Shown here piece by piece: positions 1 through 7,069 of a DNA stretch of 10,962 bases. The position numbers were made by a program, and so were the translations under genes. The stretch's first letter is position 1. Each line of letters opens with the position of its first letter. The notes under the pieces were generated by a model, which saw only the letters and a list, made by a program, of their open reading frames with translations, made no database searches and had not been told where the DNA came from. Origin of the DNA: an uncultured Bacteroidota bacterium (lineage in GTDB: Bacteria > Bacteroidota > Bacteroidia > NS11-12g > UBA955); the NCBI GenBank assembly GCA_903959115.1, contig CAJBVU010000034.1, positions 1 through 10,962 of the forward strand, written 5' to 3'.

Positions 1-1
1 A

Positions 2-121
2 TTCAACTTGCGCAGAAACCCCGCTAACAAGTATGATAAAACAAGCGAAATTGAAAATCTTTTTTACCGGAATATACATACTCCAAAGAATCGCATTTCC
101 TATGTTTTTAGTATTGAATAA
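2..121 (+). other. possible 3' end of an upstream gene (partial)
   Basis: A reading frame is open from the left edge to a TAA at 119-121, giving 39 residues ending NRISYVFSIE. The alternating aromatic and aliphatic pattern near the end would suit the last strand of an outer-membrane protein, but that is only an impression. Another frame on the same strand (from position 3) is also open for about 50 codons, so openness alone proves little in this AT-rich stretch. No family can be named from such a short tail. The sequence to the left of the window would settle it. Confidence 0.25.
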
Positions 122-340
122 ACATCAATCAAATGTTAACTTCTTTGGAAACTATTAGACCAAGACTTGCGATGTTTGATAGGAAACGCCATCCATCAAA
201 AAGCAAAAACGACAGTTTTCATCGAACAGAATCGAGAATAATATACATTTTGTCACGATTTCTGACAGAACGACATACCAAGTTCCGGAAAGTTTGGTTG
301 GTACACAGATTGCTAACAAGTGGCAAAGAATACCAAGACA
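122..340. other. 219-base stretch upstream of dnaK without a credible gene
   Basis: I see no convincing coding region here. A 76-codon frame starting at 133 has no recognisable domain and runs into the start of dnaK in another frame. It should hold the dnaK promoter, but no exact TAnnTTTG box of the Bacteroidota type is present. The nearest are GATGTTTG at 171-178 and a one-base-longer variant ending at 252. There is no CIRCE element (HrcA operator), so heat-shock control, if any, is not visible as a known operator. The stretch contains an 8-bp palindrome TTCCGGAA at 283-290 and a 10-base sequence, GCTAACAAGT at 312-321, that also occurs at 23-32. Both may be chance. Confidence 0.5.
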
Positions 341-2254
341 ATGAGCAAAATAATTGGAATTGATTTAGGAACTACAAACAGCTGCGTATCCGTATTGGAA
401 GGCAACGAACCCGTTGTAATTGCCAACAGCGAAGGACGCAGAACTACCCCCTCCATTGTAGCATTTATGGACAATGGAAATGGCGAACGCAAGGTTGGAG
501 ACTCCGCCAAACGTCAAGCCATCACAAACCCCCAACACACCGTACAATCTATCAAACGTTTCATGGGCGAGAAATTCTCGAACATGTCTGTTGAAATTGG
601 ACGCGTACCTTACGAAGTGGTGAAAGGCGACAACGACACCCCACGTGTTAAGATTGGTGATCGCAACTACACCCCCCAAGAAATCAGCGCCATGGTACTT
701 CAGAAAATGAAGAAAACCGCCGAAGATTATTTGGGTCAGGAAGTAACCCGCGCCGTAATCACCGTACCCGCATACTTTAACGATGCACAACGTCAAGCAA
801 CCAAAGAAGCCGGTGAAATCGCAGGCTTGGTGGTTGAGCGTATCATCAACGAGCCTACCGCAGCCGCCTTGGCTTACGGTTTGGACAAATTGGATCGCGA
901 TATCAAGATTGCCGTTTATGATTTGGGTGGTGGAACGTTCGACGTTTCTGTCCTTGAATTGGGTGATGGAATCTTTGAAGTAAAAAGCACAAACGGAGAT
1001 ACTCACTTGGGTGGTGACGATTTTGACCAAGTAATCATCGATTTCTTGGCTGATGAGTTCAAAAACCAAGAAAACATCGACTTGCGCAAAGATCCAATGG
1101 CATTGCAAAGGTTGAAAGAAGCGGCTGAAAAAACCAAAATCGAATTGTCGGCCAGTACCGAAACTGACATCAACTTACCTTATATCACAGCGGTAGACGG
1201 TGTTCCAAAACACTTGGTGATGAAAATGAGTCGTAGCAAATTCGAGCAATTGGCTGCCTCTTTGATTCAGCGCACCTTGGAGCCTTGTAAGCAAGCTTTG
1301 AAAGATGCGAACATGAATCCGAGCGACATCGACGAAGTGATTTTAGTAGGTGGATCAACACGTATCCCTGCGATTCAGAAGTTAGTAGAAGATTTCTTCG
1401 GTAAAGCGCCTAGCAAAGGAGTTAACCCAGACGAAGCAGTTGCCGTAGGTGCTGCAGTTCAGGGTGGCGTATTGACAGGTGAAGTGAAAGATGTGGTTCT
1501 GTTGGATGTAACGCCTTTGAGCATGGGTATCGAAACCATGGGTGGTGTAATGACCCGCATGATCGAATCAAACACAACGATCCCAACCAAAAAGACAGAA
1601 ACTTTCTCTACTGCGATGGACAATCAGCCTTCGGTTGAGATTCATATTTTGCAGGGAGAGCGTCCGATGGCTAACGATAACAAAACCATTGGTAAATTTA
1701 TTTTGGATAGCATTCCACCTTCACCAAGGGGTGTTCCGCAGATCGAAGTAACGTTTGACATTGATGCCAATGGTATTTTGAGTGTTCATGCCAAAGACAA
1801 GGCCACAGGAAAAGAGCAAAAGATTCGCATCGAAGCTTCGAGTGGGTTGAGCAAGGAAGACATCGAAAAGATGAAGAAAGATGCCGAAATGAATGCTGAA
1901 TCTGATGCAAAACGCAAGGAAGAGGCTGACAAAGTAAATGCTGCGGATGCGTTGGTTTTCAGCACTGAGAAGCAGATTACTGAATACGGCGATAAAATTC
2001 CAGCGGAAAAGAAATCAACCATCGAATCTGCATTGGGCGAATTGAAGAAAGCTATTGCTGAGAAAGATTTCGCTGCGATGGAAACTGCGAGTGCTGCATT
2101 GAATGCTGCATGGCAGGCTGCGAGTCAGGACATGTACAACGCTACCGGTGGAAATCCAGAAGGCGGAGATCCAGGGGCTGGTGCTGGCAATGGCGCTGGG
2201 AACGGCTCTACTGGCGATCAAGTGCAAGACGTAGATTTCGAAGAAGTAAAATAA
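341..2254 (+). CDS. dnaK: molecular chaperone DnaK (Hsp70)
   Basis: ATP-dependent cytosolic Hsp70 chaperone that binds exposed hydrophobic peptide segments and cycles with DnaJ and GrpE. The 637-residue product has the usual full length. The actin-like ATPase domain opens with the phosphate-binding loop GIDLGTTNS (6-14), followed by AVYDLGGGTFDVS (191-203), GGDDFD (224-229) and ILVGGSTRIP (334-343). The hydrophobic interdomain linker VVLLDVTPLS is at 385-394, the substrate-binding domain follows (VEIHILQGE at 432-440), then a helical lid and a Gly/Asn-rich tail ending in the conserved EEVK. I chose ATG 341 because MSKIIGIDLG is the normal Hsp70 N-terminus. An in-frame GTG at 320 would add seven uncharacteristic residues. 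No dnaJ or grpE lies within view, so it looks monocistronic, closed by the hairpin at 2308-2348. Every key nucleotide-binding motif is intact. Confidence 0.98.
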   Translation: MSKIIGIDLGTTNSCVSVLEGNEPVVIANSEGRRTTPSIVAFMDNGNGERKVGDSAKRQAITNPQHTVQSIKRFMGEKFSNMSVEIGRVPYEVVKGDNDTPRVKIGDRNYTPQEISAMVLQKMKKTAEDYLGQEVTRAVITVPAYFNDAQRQATKEAGEIAGLVVERIINEPTAAALAYGLDKLDRDIKIAVYDLGGGTFDVSVLELGDGIFEVKSTNGDTHLGGDDFDQVIIDFLADEFKNQENIDLRKDPMALQRLKEAAEKTKIELSASTETDINLPYITAVDGVPKHLVMKMSRSKFEQLAASLIQRTLEPCKQALKDANMNPSDIDEVILVGGSTRIPAIQKLVEDFFGKAPSKGVNPDEAVAVGAAVQGGVLTGEVKDVVLLDVTPLSMGIETMGGVMTRMIESNTTIPTKKTETFSTAMDNQPSVEIHILQGERPMANDNKTIGKFILDSIPPSPRGVPQIEVTFDIDANGILSVHAKDKATGKEQKIRIEASSGLSKEDIEKMKKDAEMNAESDAKRKEEADKVNAADALVFSTEKQITEYGDKIPAEKKSTIESALGELKKAIAEKDFAAMETASAALNAAWQAASQDMYNATGGNPEGGDPGAGAGNGAGNGSTGDQVQDVDFEEVK

Positions 2255-2307
2255 TTCTTTGGGGTACGTTTCGCCCTTCAGAATCATTGTTCATAGTTAG
2301 TTTAGTT

Positions 2308-2348
2308 CACAAAGGGTGCCCAATTGGGCACCCTTTGTGTTATTTTTG
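2308..2348 (+). terminator. rho-independent terminator of dnaK, perfect 32-bp palindrome
   Basis: Positions 2308-2339 form an exact inverted repeat: the half-site CACAAAGGGTGCCCAA is followed at once by its reverse complement. As RNA this folds into a 14-bp stem with an AAUU tetraloop, followed by a T-rich tract (TTATTTTTG, 2340-2348). It starts 54 nt after the dnaK stop. The T-rich side lies only on the plus strand, so it should mainly terminate dnaK transcription. Confidence 0.85.
2341..2348 (+). promoter_or_regulatory. candidate Bacteroidota -7 box for the lipoprotein gene
   Basis: TATTTTTG matches the Bacteroidota -7 consensus TAnnTTTG exactly and lies 32 nt before the ATG at 2381, which would give a 5' leader of roughly 25-30 nt. 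The expected TTTG element about 19 nt further upstream is poor: the only TTG, at 2324-2326, is too close and lies inside the terminator palindrome. The match could simply be the U-tract of the terminator. Confidence 0.35.
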
Positions 2349-2380
2349 AATTTCAACTCCCGAAGAACCAAAACCATACG

Positions 2381-3040
2381 ATGATGAATAAAACCCTTAG
2401 CACCCTTGGCCTTGCATTAATGTGTATCCTTGGATTGGGAATGTTTGGCTGCGGTCAAGAATCGAACGATGATCATTCAGATTCTGCAAACTCCAATACC
2501 GATCCTTACGCAAATGCTGCAGCGGGCAGTGAAACCCCAGCGGGAATTGCACCACCAAAATACACAGACACGTTAAAATTTAGCGACCCTCTGGCGAAAG
2601 ATAGCGTGAAATTATCCATTGCATTTCAACGGGCCGCCAATGAGTTGGGCGCCGCCTATTTAAACAAAGACGTCAATGGATACGCAAAATTCTGTCTTCC
2701 CGCCATCGAAAAAATGGCAGGCGGACCGGCGGGTTATAGAGCCAAGTTGCAATCTATTTTTCAGGATAAAAAAGCAACACAATATTTCAAAATACTTTCC
2801 GGCCCCATACAAAGAACCAAAGCGAGCCTAGACGACCAAGGTTATCTGCAAGGTTGGTATTGCTTGATGCCCGTAAAAATGTTTCGTCGTGAAGCAGGGA
2901 AAGTCATGGAAGACATCAAGTGGATGGGCGGTCAAACACTCGACGAAGGCAAAACTGTCTATTTTATCGACATCACAAACGTGCCACCTGAGAACATCAT
3001 GCAAATCATGCCTGATTTAAAAGTGGTGTTGGTGAAATAA
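2381..3040 (+). CDS. hypothetical lipoprotein, possibly NTF2-like
   Basis: I do not recognise a named function. The 219-residue product starts with a lipoprotein-type signal: MMNK, a hydrophobic stretch at 5-23 and Cys24 (MFGC, an imperfect lipobox). A Ser/Asn/Asp-rich and Ala/Pro-rich linker covers about 26-60. The rest looks like one folded domain: a helix with FQRAANELGAAYLNKDVNGY (82-101), then FCLPAIEKM (104-112), a Lys/Gln-rich helix and strand-rich segments ending YFIDITN (194-200) and LKVVLVK (213-219). The pattern 'helix, AYLNKD..GY, late strands' recalls small NTF2-like Bacteroidota proteins, but this is inference only. The start could be 2381 or the adjacent ATG at 2384. An in-frame TTG at 2324 lies within the dnaK terminator and would bury the signal peptide. 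The gene is flanked by terminators on both sides, so it is probably its own transcription unit. Confidence 0.8.
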   Translation: MMNKTLSTLGLALMCILGLGMFGCGQESNDDHSDSANSNTDPYANAAAGSETPAGIAPPKYTDTLKFSDPLAKDSVKLSIAFQRAANELGAAYLNKDVNGYAKFCLPAIEKMAGGPAGYRAKLQSIFQDKKATQYFKILSGPIQRTKASLDDQGYLQGWYCLMPVKMFRREAGKVMEDIKWMGGQTLDEGKTVYFIDITNVPPENIMQIMPDLKVVLVK

Positions 3041-3062
3041 CATTCCATAAACCCCTAAAAAC

Positions 3063-3091
3063 AAAAAAGGCGCCCTCAGGGCGCCTTTTTT
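3063..3091. terminator. bidirectional rho-independent terminator
   Basis: A 7-bp GC stem (GGCGCCC at 3069-3075, loop TCA, GGGCGCC at 3079-3085) is flanked by six A on the left and six T on the right. It therefore reads as hairpin plus U-tract on both strands. It sits between the convergent stops of the lipoprotein gene (3040, plus) and the zinc-ribbon gene (3109, minus) and should serve both. Confidence 0.92.
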
Positions 3092-3108
3092 AATATCCTT
3101 GCAATAAT

Positions 3109-3903
3109 TTATTTTGTAGTCAAACGCATCTTACGACGGGTGGTCTTTTCAACCTTCTCCTCATCTACCGCTGCAATACCAGTAATGGCTTGGTCAACCA
3201 AGATACGACCGCAACTCTCACAATCGATAATACGATAGTGTGCGCGAATGTCGCTATGACGTTGTGGTGGAATCTTACTAAAGCAACCGCCACAAGAACC
3301 ACGCATGATAGAAGCAACAGCAATCCCGTTGCGTACATTACCACGAATCCTGTGGTACGCGCGGTGCAAACGAGGATCAATCTTGCCATCCGCAGTATTT
3401 CGCTCCAACATGATTTTATCAATTTCCTCCGCGTTTTCCTTTTCAATCTCTGTCAATTCAGCCTTCTTGAATTCCAAATCCTTGTTACGAGAATCCAAAG
3501 CGTTCTGCGTATTTGTCAAAGTCTCTTCCTTCAATTCGATCTGCTTGCCATACTCGCGCATGCGCTTTTCGGCCGACATGATCTCCAATCCAGCGATTTC
3601 CTTTTCCTTGTTGATCGCATCGTACTCACGGCTGTTCTTGATATTGTTCAACTGATCGTCGTACTTTTCAATCAAACGCTCGAAATCTTTGATCGCGATT
3701 CTCTTGTTGCTAATCTCCTGGTTTAACTCCCCAATCTCAGTAGTAATGTGCGATACACGGGTTTGCAAACCGGCGATATCATCCTCCAAATCAGCTACTT
3801 CCATTGGCAATTCGCCCAATACTGCACGAAGGTTGTCAAGCCTTGAATCAATCTGCTGCAATTTCCACAGATCTTTAAGTTTTTTGTCGATGGTTACGTC
3901 CAT
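3109..3903 (-). CDS. coiled-coil C4 zinc-ribbon protein (zf-RING_7 / DUF164 family)
   Basis: The 264-residue protein is a long coiled coil (about residues 10-165, rich in Glu, Lys, Ile and Leu) followed by a C-terminal zinc ribbon. The four metal ligands are visible as CGGC (Cys204, Cys207) and CESC (Cys228, Cys231). The highly charged segment NNIKNSREYDAINKE (86-100) is typical of this family. The layout matches the widely distributed DUF164 proteins (for example chlamydial CT398), whose exact role is not settled. Nucleic-acid binding or scaffolding are the usual suggestions. A basic tail (TTRRKMRLTTK) ends the protein. It begins 2 nt after the nif3 stop, so the two are surely co-transcribed and probably translationally coupled, a pairing that recurs in many bacteria. 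The terminator at 3063-3091 closes the unit. Confidence 0.9.
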   Translation of the reverse strand: MDVTIDKKLKDLWKLQQIDSRLDNLRAVLGELPMEVADLEDDIAGLQTRVSHITTEIGELNQEISNKRIAIKDFERLIEKYDDQLNNIKNSREYDAINKEKEIAGLEIMSAEKRMREYGKQIELKEETLTNTQNALDSRNKDLEFKKAELTEIEKENAEEIDKIMLERNTADGKIDPRLHRAYHRIRGNVRNGIAVASIMRGSCGGCFSKIPPQRHSDIRAHYRIIDCESCGRILVDQAITGIAAVDEEKVEKTTRRKMRLTTK

Positions 3904-3905
3904 GT

Positions 3906-4745
3906 TTATGTTAAATAATCAATAGGGTTGGTGATAGTTCCTGCAAAAATGGTTGCAAATTTAGGGAATTTCGCTGACAAAATGTTAGAAAACAAATCAA
4001 TTGTATATTTCTCGCTTTCGTAGTGCCCGATATCGCACAATAACATCTTCCCTTGGGCATCAAAAAACTCGTGATACTTCACATCCGAAGTAATAAAAGC
4101 ATCCGCCCCAGCCCGCAATGCGTCCCCTATTAAAAAACTGCCTGCACCGCCGCAAATGGCCACCTTACCCACCACCTCAACATCGCATTTCGTATACTTA
4201 ACCACTTCCGCTCCCATCCTTTCCTTCACGTGTTGCAAAAAATCCAAAACATTCATGGGCTTTTGCAAATTACACAAAACACCCGCTCCGGCCGTTCTAA
4301 AGACCTCGGAATCGACAATCCCACTTGAACTAGTAAAAGAACCAAAATCCACAGCAATGGGCCTCAAAACGCGCTCAACGTCAAATCCCAACTGCTGAGC
4401 AATGCGCTCGTTCACCCCGCCCCGCAAAACATTGTCCAAATTGGTATGACATGCATAAATCGCAATGTTATTTCGAATGGCCTTTATCACCGATCGCTGC
4501 ACGTAATCGCCGCCAGTAAATCGCTTCAACCCACCAAAAACTATCGGGTGATGCGCAATAATTATATCGCACCCCTTAACAATCGCCTCCTCAACCACCG
4601 CCTCCGTGCAATCCAAGCATAACAAAGCCCGCGTCACCTCCGCATCCCTGTCCCCCACAATCAAACCTGAATTGTCGTACGACTCCTGCAACGCCAAAGG
4701 CGCAACCGCCTCAAACGCAGAAACTATTTCGTGTATTCGCAACAT
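3906..4745 (-). CDS. Nif3-like dinuclear metal center protein (YbgI/YqfO family, compact form)
   Basis: Member of the Nif3 (DUF34/NIF3) family, which form hexameric toroids with a two-metal site. They are often labelled 'GTP cyclohydrolase 1 type 2', but the true function is unclear. The ligand motifs are intact: IIAHHP with His65 and His66, CHTNLD with Asp104, and GHYESE with His241 and Glu245. CGGAGS (198-203) and ITSDVKYHEF (218-227) are also characteristic. At 279 residues it is close to E. coli YbgI (about 247). The longer forms that I expect in Bacteroidota and Firmicutes (about 365-373) carry a PII/CutA-like insertion between the two halves. Here the halves are joined by only a short segment around residues 128-165. 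First gene of a two-gene unit with the zinc-ribbon protein. ATG 4745 gives a normal N-terminus (MLRIHEIVSAFE). Confidence 0.93.
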   Translation of the reverse strand: MLRIHEIVSAFEAVAPLALQESYDNSGLIVGDRDAEVTRALLCLDCTEAVVEEAIVKGCDIIIAHHPIVFGGLKRFTGGDYVQRSVIKAIRNNIAIYACHTNLDNVLRGGVNERIAQQLGFDVERVLRPIAVDFGSFTSSSGIVDSEVFRTAGAGVLCNLQKPMNVLDFLQHVKERMGAEVVKYTKCDVEVVGKVAICGGAGSFLIGDALRAGADAFITSDVKYHEFFDAQGKMLLCDIGHYESEKYTIDLFSNILSAKFPKFATIFAGTITNPIDYLT

Positions 4746-4789
4746 GATGATTCAAATTTCATAGAATTCCACCAACTTTGCACCACCCC
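4746..4789. promoter_or_regulatory. 44-bp divergent intergenic region (nif3 / rlmI-like)
   Basis: Two genes diverge from this short AT-rich gap, so both promoters must lie in it or overlap the neighbouring coding sequence. On the minus strand, GAAATTTG (4760-4753) differs by one base from the TAnnTTTG box but lies only about 8 nt before the nif3 ATG. On the plus strand I see no good box. Neither promoter can be assigned with confidence. Confidence 0.35.
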
Positions 4790-5959
4790 GTGAAAAAAGC
4801 AGTCCTAAAACCCGGAAAAGAAGTCAGCCTCCTCAGAAAACACCCTTGGGTATTCTCAGGCGCCATCCAAGAATTAGAAGACGCCTTCATCGGTGATTGG
4901 GTGCAAGTGTTTGATAGTCGGGACCGACTTTTGGGTACCGGACAAGTGGGCGACGGTTCAATCGCCATCCGAATGATTGCCTTTGATGCCATCGAACCCA
5001 ATGTCGAATTTTGGAAATCCAAGCTGGAAAACTGCCTCCAACTCAGACAGCACTTAGGCTTTGGCCCCGCAACCCCAACCAACGCCTACCGATTGGTGCA
5101 CGGAGAAGGCGATAACCTGCCCGGCCTTATCATCGATATCTACAACGACTGCGCGGTGATACAAGCCCATAGCCTCGGCATGTACAACAGCTTAAACAAC
5201 ATCGCCGAAGCGCTCGAGCAACTCGAAAGCCTACAACTCAAAACCATCTATAACAAAAGCTTCTCGGCCATGCACGGCAGCGTGGATGAGGATGGATTCT
5301 TACTCGGCGACACCCCCGAAACCATCGCTCAAGAAAATGGATTACAGTTCAAAGTCAACTGGGTCACTGGTCAAAAAACAGGATTTTTCCTAGATCAGCG
5401 CGACAATAGAAACCTTCTCAGACAGTTCTCTAAAGACAAAACGGTACTAAATACCTTTTGCTATACCGGCGGATTTTCTGTCGCTGCCCTCGCCGGTGGC
5501 GCATCAAAAGTCGTTAGTGCCGATATCAGCAACACCGCCATCAACCTAGCCAACGAAAACATCGCGTTGATGAAACTCAAAAAAGGACAAACCCATGAAG
5601 GCATTGCGGTAGACGTGATGAAATCCTTGAGCGAAGACACCGAACAATTCGATATCGTAGTGCTCGACCCGCCCGCGTTCGCAAAAAGCCTATCTAAAAA
5701 ACACAAAGCGGTCATGGGCTACAAACGACTCAATGCGATGGGCCTGAAACGTGTAAAACCCGGCGGATTACTATTTACTTTTAGCTGTTCTCAGGTAGTA
5801 GACGATGTGCTTTTTGCCAATACGGTTACTGCGGCCGGCATCGAAGCCAAACGAAATTGCAGGATCCTGTATCGACTTGGACAAGGCGCGGACCACCCGG
5901 TAAATTTGTATCACCCGGAAGGTCATTACTTAAAGGGATTGGTAATTCAGGTGGAGTAA
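4790..5959 (+). CDS. rlmI: class I SAM-dependent rRNA methyltransferase, RlmI-like
   Basis: Predicted cytosolic SAM-dependent 5-methylcytosine methyltransferase. The E. coli homologue RlmI modifies C1962 of 23S rRNA. The 389-residue product matches RlmI in size (about 396). It has an N-terminal PUA-type RNA-binding domain (KPGKEVSLLRKHPWVFSGAI, residues 7-26), an EEHP-like middle region, and a Rossmann domain: GFFLDQRDNR (198-207), SAM motif I NTFCYTGGFSVAAL (221-234), acidic motif II VVSADIS (241-247), motif IV VLDPPAF (291-297) and motif VI FSCSQVV (331-337). Cys333 is the likely catalytic cysteine. The start is GTG 4790, giving MKKAVLKPGKE. A TTG at 4778 would add four residues with no family support. 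No upstream ribosome-binding site is evident. The exact target base in this organism is inferred from E. coli. The stop lies 3 nt from the convergent permease stop. Confidence 0.92.
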   Translation: MKKAVLKPGKEVSLLRKHPWVFSGAIQELEDAFIGDWVQVFDSRDRLLGTGQVGDGSIAIRMIAFDAIEPNVEFWKSKLENCLQLRQHLGFGPATPTNAYRLVHGEGDNLPGLIIDIYNDCAVIQAHSLGMYNSLNNIAEALEQLESLQLKTIYNKSFSAMHGSVDEDGFLLGDTPETIAQENGLQFKVNWVTGQKTGFFLDQRDNRNLLRQFSKDKTVLNTFCYTGGFSVAALAGGASKVVSADISNTAINLANENIALMKLKKGQTHEGIAVDVMKSLSEDTEQFDIVVLDPPAFAKSLSKKHKAVMGYKRLNAMGLKRVKPGGLLFTFSCSQVVDDVLFANTVTAAGIEAKRNCRILYRLGQGADHPVNLYHPEGHYLKGLVIQVE

Positions 5960-5962
5960 TTC

Positions 5963-7048
5963 CTACTGCTGCGCGAATCGGTAAAACAGATATGCCACGG
6001 GCACAAACAACGCATTGGGCAACCACACCGCCAGCCAAGGCCAAATCACGCCCGAATTCCCTAGCGAGACAAAATACTTGCTGAAAAACAAGAAAAACAG
6101 GATCACAAAAATTCCTACCCCCAGGGAGAGCCCCAATCCGCCCCGCGTTTTCCGTCCGGCTACACTCACCGCAATCAACACCAAAATAAATGTACTAAAG
6201 GGCGATGCATACCGTCGATACAGTTCCGTTTGCAACAATTCCACATTCGTAGATCCCCGCATTTTCTCCTTGGCAATCATGCTGCGCAACTCGTTCTGAT
6301 TCAGACTCTGCACGTCCTCGATCCGAAAAAAGAAATCCTCTGGATTAAACGCAATCATCGTATCCATCATCGATTGATATTGAATCTGCTGATTTCCACT
6401 GGCAAAAAACTTTCGTTGCCAAACCATTTCTAATCGCCATTTCTTGGCCTCGGGCGACCACCGGATGAAACGACCAAACAAAGAGCTCTTCAATTCCTTC
6501 CCCTTATACTCCTCCAACGTTACCCCCACCCCTGAACTATCGTTGTTATTGAAATACTCCATGTACAAAATCACACCGGGCTTAATCTGCCTAAAAATGG
6601 TCGATTTTGCCTGGGAATAGTAATCGCGCATGTAAGCATTCTCGAACCTCACCCTCGCCTTGTCGGTAATGGGAATCACCCAGGCATTCAACATATAACT
6701 TCCCATCGCAAGTAGAGCCGCCGTGGCCATATAGGGCATCAAAATCCTTCGCAACGACATCCCCCCGGCGAGCATAGAGATAATCTCAGTGCGTGAAGCC
6801 AATCTCGATGTCATATAGAGCACCGAAATAAAAATGAAAATCGGCGAGAATGTATTGAGTAATGTGGGAATAAAATTGAGGTAATAGATGGTAAAAATCT
6901 CACCCACCGGCGCAGACTTTTCCAAAAAATCATCCAGCTTTTCCGCCACATCAAACACCATAATGATGACAATAAAAAGCATCACGGTAACGAAGAAAGT
7001 TTCTAAAAACTTCTTTGCGATATACCAGTCTAACTTTTTGAATTTCAT
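5963..7048 (-). CDS. LptF/LptG-family permease (lipopolysaccharide export)
   Basis: Inner-membrane permease of the LptB2FGC machine, which extracts lipopolysaccharide from the inner membrane for transport to the cell surface. At 361 residues it has the length of E. coli LptF and LptG. The layout is diagnostic: three N-terminal membrane helices (about 17-37, 55-80, 102-124), a soluble periplasmic domain rich in strands (about 130-265), then three C-terminal helices (about 282-297, 305-325, 335-357). The cytosolic loop SRLASRTEIISMLAGGMS (81-98) is the typical LptB-contacting element, and ELYRRYASP (275-283) precedes helix 4. I cannot distinguish LptF from LptG on sequence alone. It is the last gene of the ubiE-porT-tgt operon, 21 nt after tgt. 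A tgt-permease neighbourhood is common in Bacteroidota. No terminator hairpin lies between it and the convergent rlmI-like gene. Confidence 0.93.
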   Translation of the reverse strand: MKFKKLDWYIAKKFLETFFVTVMLFIVIIMVFDVAEKLDDFLEKSAPVGEIFTIYYLNFIPTLLNTFSPIFIFISVLYMTSRLASRTEIISMLAGGMSLRRILMPYMATAALLAMGSYMLNAWVIPITDKARVRFENAYMRDYYSQAKSTIFRQIKPGVILYMEYFNNNDSSGVGVTLEEYKGKELKSSLFGRFIRWSPEAKKWRLEMVWQRKFFASGNQQIQYQSMMDTMIAFNPEDFFFRIEDVQSLNQNELRSMIAKEKMRGSTNVELLQTELYRRYASPFSTFILVLIAVSVAGRKTRGGLGLSLGVGIFVILFFLFFSKYFVSLGNSGVIWPWLAVWLPNALFVPVAYLFYRFAQQ

Positions 7049-7069
7049 ATCGATGCGAGGCGATGCAAA

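Noticed and set aside
23..321. Direct repeat GCTAACAAGT (23-32 and 312-321) as part of an attachment site or operator
   Set aside because: Only 10 bases, two copies, AT-rich context and no integrase or other mobile gene nearby. Chance is a sufficient explanation.
133..363. 76-codon plus-strand frame before dnaK
   Set aside because: No domain, no start signal, and it overlaps the real dnaK start in another frame.
365..1108. Long open frame (247 codons) on the minus strand opposite dnaK
   Set aside because: It lies wholly within the 5' part of dnaK, has no recognisable domain and follows from the codon pattern of the highly conserved sense gene.
2324..2380. TTG start of the lipoprotein gene within the terminator
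   Set aside because: It would put 19 residues before the signal peptide and start translation inside the dnaK terminator hairpin.
3190..3726. Plus-strand frame of 178 codons opposite the zinc-ribbon gene
   Set aside because: The product is a low-complexity hydrophobic mirror of a coiled coil. The minus-strand gene has the CGGC/CESC ligands and family architecture.
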